A stretch of 64,000 nucleotides of DNA, from contig CAMJML010000002.1 in NCBI GenBank assembly GCA_946407015.1, forward strand, positions 124,001-188,000. Direction: 5' to 3'. The first letter of the stretch is position 1, and every line of letters begins with the position of its first letter. The position numbers and the translations under genes are program-made. This document shows, piece after piece, positions 60,217-64,000 of this stretch. This DNA comes from an uncultured Selenomonadales bacterium. GTDB taxonomy: Bacteria; Bacillota; Negativicutes; DSM-1736; Dendrosporobacteraceae. The notes below the pieces were generated by a model. It saw only the letters and a list, made by a program, of their open reading frames with translations. It did not search any database and was not told the DNA's origin.

Positions 60217-62652
60217 ATGAGCGCACATCATGAAGAGCATACTTGTGAATGCTGCTATGGTTTACAGGAAATCTCAGCTTCAGCGAATGAAAGCGCCGGT
60301 GCTGAAAACAGCACCAGTTTGCTGAACAGCACTTTCCATATTGAAGGGCTTGACTGTGCTGATTGTGCTGTAAAACTGGAGAAAGGCATTGGAAAATTAC
60401 CTGGTGTTCGTGAAGTTCAGGTAAATTTCGCTACTGCAAAATTAAAGGTTGTCTATGATAAAACCTTGTTGGAAATCTCGCAAATTACTAAAGCCGTAAG
60501 CGGGTTTGGCTATCATGCGGCCATGGAGCCTGTTTTTCATGAGCAGGCAGGCAGCCATTTAGCCGTTTTTCGCGTAGAAGGAATGGACTGTGCTGACTGC
60601 GCAGCAAAATTGGAAAAGAAGCTGGCTGCAGTGGCTGGAGTCCAGTCGGCGGCCGTAAATTTTGGTGCAGGCAAATTAACGGTTCAGCATACGCTGACAG
60701 ATGCAGCGATTATTTCGGCGGTACAGCAAGCCGGCTATCAGGCTGTTGCTGATCAACCTAGTGGCCGTCCTGGTACGCAACCGGCTGCATGGTGGCGCAA
60801 GCCGCGAACGATTGCAACCATCGGGTCCGGATTATTTTTACTGGCCGCGATGGGTGCTGAGTGGATCGGTACCGGGGAAGCAACAACGGTTTCACTTTAT
60901 TTGGCTGCAATGCTCATTGGCGGTTATCATGTGGCTAAAAGTGGGATCTATAGTCTCAAAAGCCTGACCATGGACACGAATTTCCTGATGGTGATTGCCG
61001 CTGTTGGGGCTGTAGCGATCAGAGAATGGAGTGAAGGGGCAACGGTAGTCTTCCTATTTTCTCTGGGAAATGCATTACAGTCCTATACGCTGGACAGAAC
61101 GCGGGAATCCATTCGGGCGCTCATGGATTTGGCACCTCGGGAAGCCTTGGTAAAGCGTGACGGGCACGAAGTACGCTTGCCTGTAGAAGCTATACGCATT
61201 GGGGATGTCATCCTCGTCAAACCTGGTGAGCGCATTGCAATGGATGGAAACGTAGTAAGCGGTACTTCCACCGTGAATCAGGCTCCGATTACCGGCGAGT
61301 CTATTCCTGTGGAGAAAAATGCCGGCGATCTTGTCTATGCCGGAACAGTCAATGAACAAGGTGCGTTAGAAATTGTAGTCACGAAATTAGCGGCTGATTC
61401 AACACTGGCCAAAATTATGCATATGGTCGAAGAGGCTCAGGCGGAGAAGGCACCGATGCAGCAATTTGTCGATGTATTTGCCAAATATTATACACCCGCT
61501 GTGATTCTTGTATCCGTAGCATTCATGATTATTCCAACCTGGGTCTTTAACCTGCCTTTTGATGTCTGGTTTTACCGGGCATTAGTACTGCTTGTTATTT
61601 CTTGCCCTTGTGCCTTGGTGATTTCAACGCCTGTTTCCATTGTATCCGCGATTGGCAATGCTTCCAGGCATGGAGTACTCATTAAAGGCGGCGCTCATTT
61701 AGAACAAATGGGACGGATTCAGGCTATGGCCTTTGACAAGACGGGGACACTCACCATTGGAAAGCCCCGGGTAACGGATATTGTGCCGTTCGACAACATG
61801 ACCCAGGAGCAACTCTTGGTATTAGCCGCTTCTGTTGAAAAATGGTCGGAACATCCATTGGCTCAGGCCATTGCTGCCAAAGTAGCGATTGCTTCCATCA
61901 AACCGGTAACCAACTTTAAAGCTCTTATCAGCAGGGGCGCACAGGCGGATATTGACGGGCAAACGGTCTATGTAGGTAATCGTCGTTTGTTTGCGGAAAT
62001 CGGGCACAATCTGGATAAGGTGGAAGCGACGCTGGGTCAATTGGAACAGCAAGGCAAAACAGTGATGCTGGTGGGCAATGATCAGCAGCTTATGGGAGTT
62101 CTTGCAGTGGCTGACACACTGCGTGAAAACAGCATAACGGCCTTGGCCGATTTGCGGGCTGCAGGAATCAAGAGTATGGCCATGCTTACCGGTGATAACA
62201 AACAAGTGGCTGCAGCGATCGCTGAGAAATTAAATATTGATCGCTTTTACAGCGAACTGCTGCCTGAGGAAAAGGTGGCTGTTTTGAAAAAAATAGCCGG
62301 ACAGCACGGGCCTGTTGCCATGGTTGGAGATGGTGTGAATGATGCACCGGCTTTAGCGACAGCCCATGTGGGAATTGCCATGGGGGTTGCCGGCTCAGAT
62401 ACCGCTCTTGAAACCGCAGATATAGCCTTGATGGCCGATGATCTTAGCAAGCTGGCCTATGTAATGAAGCTTAGCCGGAAAACGGTCGCTATCATTAAAC
62501 AGAATGTTACTTTTTCATTAATTGTTAAATTGTTGTTTGTATTTGGTACCTTTGTAGGTTTTGTGAATTTGTGGCTGGCCGTGTTAGCGGATACTGGCGC
62601 TTCGATTTTAGTAACACTGAATGGCATGCGCCTTGCGCGAAAAATAAAATAA
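60217..62652 (+). CDS. cadA: Heavy-metal P1B-type ATPase (Cd/Zn/Pb exporter type)
   Basis: This 811-residue pump exports soft divalent metals. It has a His/Cys-rich start (HHEEHTCECC), two heavy-metal-associated domains with DCADC motifs (C47/C50 in GLDCADCA and C125/C128 in GMDCADCA), eight membrane helices with the metal-binding C463-P-C465 (ISCPCALVIS), the phosphorylated D507 (DKTGT), the HP motif (SEHPLA) and the hinge VGDGVNDAPALA. CPC together with DCADC points to the Zn/Cd/Pb group rather than copper. The gene is alone, behind an SmtB/ArsR-type operator, and a long palindromic terminator follows at its stop codon. Confidence 0.94.
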   Translation: MSAHHEEHTCECCYGLQEISASANESAGAENSTSLLNSTFHIEGLDCADCAVKLEKGIGKLPGVREVQVNFATAKLKVVYDKTLLEISQITKAVSGFGYHAAMEPVFHEQAGSHLAVFRVEGMDCADCAAKLEKKLAAVAGVQSAAVNFGAGKLTVQHTLTDAAIISAVQQAGYQAVADQPSGRPGTQPAAWWRKPRTIATIGSGLFLLAAMGAEWIGTGEATTVSLYLAAMLIGGYHVAKSGIYSLKSLTMDTNFLMVIAAVGAVAIREWSEGATVVFLFSLGNALQSYTLDRTRESIRALMDLAPREALVKRDGHEVRLPVEAIRIGDVILVKPGERIAMDGNVVSGTSTVNQAPITGESIPVEKNAGDLVYAGTVNEQGALEIVVTKLAADSTLAKIMHMVEEAQAEKAPMQQFVDVFAKYYTPAVILVSVAFMIIPTWVFNLPFDVWFYRALVLLVISCPCALVISTPVSIVSAIGNASRHGVLIKGGAHLEQMGRIQAMAFDKTGTLTIGKPRVTDIVPFDNMTQEQLLVLAASVEKWSEHPLAQAIAAKVAIASIKPVTNFKALISRGAQADIDGQTVYVGNRRLFAEIGHNLDKVEATLGQLEQQGKTVMLVGNDQQLMGVLAVADTLRENSITALADLRAAGIKSMAMLTGDNKQVAAAIAEKLNIDRFYSELLPEEKVAVLKKIAGQHGPVAMVGDGVNDAPALATAHVGIAMGVAGSDTALETADIALMADDLSKLAYVMKLSRKTVAIIKQNVTFSLIVKLLFVFGTFVGFVNLWLAVLADTGASILVTLNGMRLARKIK

Positions 62653-62695
62653 ACCTAATGAGAGGATAGGCTGCAGCCTATCCTCTCATTAGGTT
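62652..62695. terminator. Terminator of cadA
   Basis: A perfect 44-bp palindrome centred on CTGCAG begins at the last base of the stop codon of cadA. Confidence 0.8.
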
Positions 62696-62762
62696 ATGCT
62701 GCGATTCCCGGGTCATGGACCGGATGGAATAGAGAGTGACCCAAGAGAATGACGGCAATGTT

Positions 62763-63431
62763 TCATTCCAATAGATCAAAAAAGATCAATATTCCACTTA
62801 TGCATAATAGCATACCAGCAATATGCTGGACGATATGCATTTTATTTGAAACTAAGCGTAATCGGCTTACAAACCGGTCAAGTGTGAGTGCCAGTACCGA
62901 AAAGGGAAGGCAAAAGCCAAGCGCGTAAACGAAAAAAAGGAGAAACCCTTTTGCCAACGAAGGGGAAGTGCTTGCATACAGGAAAATTGGAGCCAGGAAG
63001 GGAGTATTGCAGGGAGTCCAGGTTGCAGTAGAGGCTACTCCCAGAAGGAAAATCCCCCCGGGGCCGGCACTGGAAGGGAAGCGTAAATGAATTTTACGGA
63101 AAGGAACAGCAAAGGAAATCAGGCTGCTAAGCTGTAACCCCATGACCATCATGAATACCGCTCCAACTTTACTCATTACATGCTGATAATTATGCAAGGC
63201 TTGCCCAAGGTAGGATGCACCAATACCGATTAAGAGAAAGACTGCGACAAACCCGCTTAAAAAAATTGCGATATTCACCCATAAGGGACGCAGGTACGGA
63301 ATATTTACGGATTTTCCTGTACTGCCCAGAAAGGCGGTGCAGCTTGGCAGTACAGCTAATACACAGGGTGATAAAAAAGAAATGACTCCGGCGGAGAAGG
63401 CGGTCATTAAAGCTACGAAACTTAGCTCCAT
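62763..63431 (-). CDS. CcdA/DsbD-like membrane thiol-disulfide transporter
   Basis: This 222-residue protein has six membrane helices and belongs to the CcdA family, which passes reducing equivalents across the membrane for cytochrome c maturation or other thiol exchange. The conserved cysteines lie in SPCVLAVLPSC (C23 in TM1) and in TWTPCNTPFL (TM4), with the usual pseudo-symmetric halves. GGGGG lies upstream of the ATG. No thioredoxin-like partner gene is seen beside it. It is convergent with cadA and divergent from the riboswitch-controlled gene at the right edge. The stretch 63432-63696 holds no gene. Confidence 0.87.
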   Translation of the reverse strand: MELSFVALMTAFSAGVISFLSPCVLAVLPSCTAFLGSTGKSVNIPYLRPLWVNIAIFLSGFVAVFLLIGIGASYLGQALHNYQHVMSKVGAVFMMVMGLQLSSLISFAVPFRKIHLRFPSSAGPGGIFLLGVASTATWTPCNTPFLAPIFLYASTSPSLAKGFLLFFVYALGFCLPFSVLALTLDRFVSRLRLVSNKMHIVQHIAGMLLCISGILIFFDLLE

Positions 63432-63696
63432 TCACAAAGTCCCCCTTTAACGTAAACTACTGTCATCCTATATTTACTCGGACCGTATAGGAGCCTATGT
63501 CTTCCTTTATTTGGCAGCCGCGGGGCAAAGCATTTCTTATCCATATTTATTAAATTTTATAAAGATTTCTTCTTACGGAAAAGGCGATGGAGGAGTTTGG
63601 CGAATAAGCGCGTATTATATCCACTAAGAAATGACAAGTTTTTAAACATCTTTTAATCGTAAGGTGGACTGAATTCGGGAGAATGTACACAATTTT

Positions 63697-63774
63697 ATAG
63701 GGGCAAACTATTCGAAAGGATAGGGCGCAAAACTATGGGTCTAAGGAATAATTTCTATGACTGCCAAGTTGCAT
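63697..63774 (+). promoter_or_regulatory. c-di-GMP-I riboswitch (GEMM-I)
   Basis: The RNA matches the GEMM-I aptamer in order: GGGGCAAACTATTCGAAAGG (helix with a GAAA tetraloop), ATAGGGCGCAAAAC, TATGGGTCTAAGG with a variable hairpin, then CTATGACTGCCAAGTTGC. The first GGCAA can pair with the last TTGC. The 3' part overlaps the left arm of a terminator, so c-di-GMP binding should allow read-through and switch the gene on (inference). Confidence 0.9.
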
Positions 63775-63818
63775 TCAATGGGTCGTTAAGACATATGCAG
63801 CTGGGCAGTTATTTTTAT
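63760..63818 (+). terminator. Riboswitch-linked terminator
   Basis: ACTGCCAAGTTGCAT (63760-63774) can pair with ATGCAGCTGGGCAGT (63795-63809), 13 Watson-Crick pairs of 15 plus one or two G-U pairs, followed by TATTTTTATT. Confidence 0.75.
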
Positions 63819-63897
63819 TCGTACAATTCATCCGGAGCTTCACCGGCAGGAAAGATTTCACTTGCTGTTATCAATGCAACTATAGGAAGGTGTTCCA

Positions 63898-64000
63898 ATG
63901 AGTAACAATGTTGAAGAAGAAATGTTTTTAACACAAGCTGAGTTGGAGCAGCTGCTAAAAGATTTACCGAAGATATTGAAGGAGTTAGAACAACAGCTTC
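63898..64000 (+). CDS. Start of a c-di-GMP-controlled gene, product unknown (3' end outside window)
   Basis: The first 34 codons are visible after an AGGAAGG ribosome site. The peptide is acidic and helical (TQAELEQLLKDLPKILKELEQQL) with no signal peptide or membrane segment, so it is probably cytoplasmic or the N-terminus of a larger protein. It is not recognised. Its promoter RNA carries a c-di-GMP-I riboswitch, a class often linked to motility, adhesion or c-di-GMP turnover genes. Confidence 0.7.
   Translation, partial: MSNNVEEEMFLTQAELEQLLKDLPKILKELEQQL

Noticed and set aside
63570-63620. GGCGATGGAGG segment resembling a second fluoride aptamer
   Set aside because: The matching CGCC arm is poor and no GACTCCTACC-like 3' strand or terminator follows.
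63735-63905. A 56-codon frame with a plausible start just before the last gene
   Set aside because: Its start lies inside the c-di-GMP-I aptamer and the frame runs through the terminator stem; the RNA structure explains the sequence better.

Overview
The window looks like chromosomal DNA of a moderately AT-rich, anaerobic, diderm (Gram-negative-type) Firmicute, most likely a Sporomusaceae-like member of the Negativicutes. This is inferred from two complete RND efflux operons with periplasmic adaptors (an outer-membrane lifestyle) next to typical Firmicute traits: AGGAGG ribosome sites with TTG/GTG starts, a c-di-AMP (ydaO-type) riboswitch, the Sbp/DUF881 pair, flavodiiron and ferritin-like oxygen/NO defence proteins, and strong hairpin terminators after nearly every unit. 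No rRNA, tRNA, CRISPR array, phage or intact insertion sequence was seen.

Layout. 1-2 kb: end of an arsenic operon (arsD fragment, arsA). 2-5 kb: dicarboxylate symporter, LysR regulator and a small membrane protein; the symporter and the small gene share a 30-bp upstream motif. 5-7 kb: a broken MerR-type regulator gene and a Tat-exported DUF362 protein, each behind a 19-bp-spacer MerR-type promoter. 6.8-8.3 kb: fluoride riboswitch and enolase. 8.6-13.4 kb: TetR-RND efflux operon 1 (minus strand). 13.7-17.8 kb: AEC transporter, siroheme nitrite/sulfite reductase and FprA flavodiiron protein, the last two divergent with Fnr/Crp-like boxes. 18-23.7 kb: L-tartrate uptake and dehydratase genes (ttdT-like, ttdA, ttdB), an isochorismatase-fold hydrolase and two LysR regulators. 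23.9-26.5 kb: glcD/glcF-type 2-hydroxyacid oxidation. 26.8-27.6 kb: c-di-AMP riboswitch and NlpC/P60 wall hydrolase. 27.8-35.9 kb: kdpDE and kdpFABC high-affinity potassium uptake. 36-40.2 kb: LysR with hydroxyacid dehydrogenase, RraA-type aldolase and MFS transporter. 40.4-43 kb: ferritin-like protein, then a hemerythrin/PAS DUF438 protein and DUF1858 protein behind a third Fnr/Crp-like box. 43.1-48.9 kb: TetR-RND efflux operon 2 and UspA. 49.1-57.3 kb: GntR-controlled sugar-acid catabolism (pdxA2, dtnK, dapA-like, hydroxyacid dehydrogenase, Fe-ADH, MFS) with three identical operator cores. 57.5-58.3 kb: a Cas4-like nuclease interrupted by an in-frame stop. 58.6-60 kb: small membrane protein, Sbp, DUF881. 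60-62.7 kb: Cd/Zn/Pb P-type ATPase. 62.7-64 kb: CcdA-like protein and a c-di-GMP-I riboswitch leading into a gene cut by the window edge.

How it fits together. The window is rich in small-molecule sensing: three riboswitch classes (fluoride, c-di-AMP, c-di-GMP) lie here, and the KdpD next to the c-di-AMP riboswitch carries the c-di-AMP-binding motif described for Staphylococcus aureus KdpD, so wall hydrolysis and potassium uptake may answer one signal. Three Fnr/Crp-like boxes, each centred 41.5 bp before a predicted start site, may join nitrite reduction, NO/O2 reduction (FprA) and a hemerythrin repair-like pair into one nitrosative-stress regulon. Several blocks catabolise organic acids (tartrate, glycolate/lactate, threonate/erythronate-type acids), each with its own regulator and transporter.
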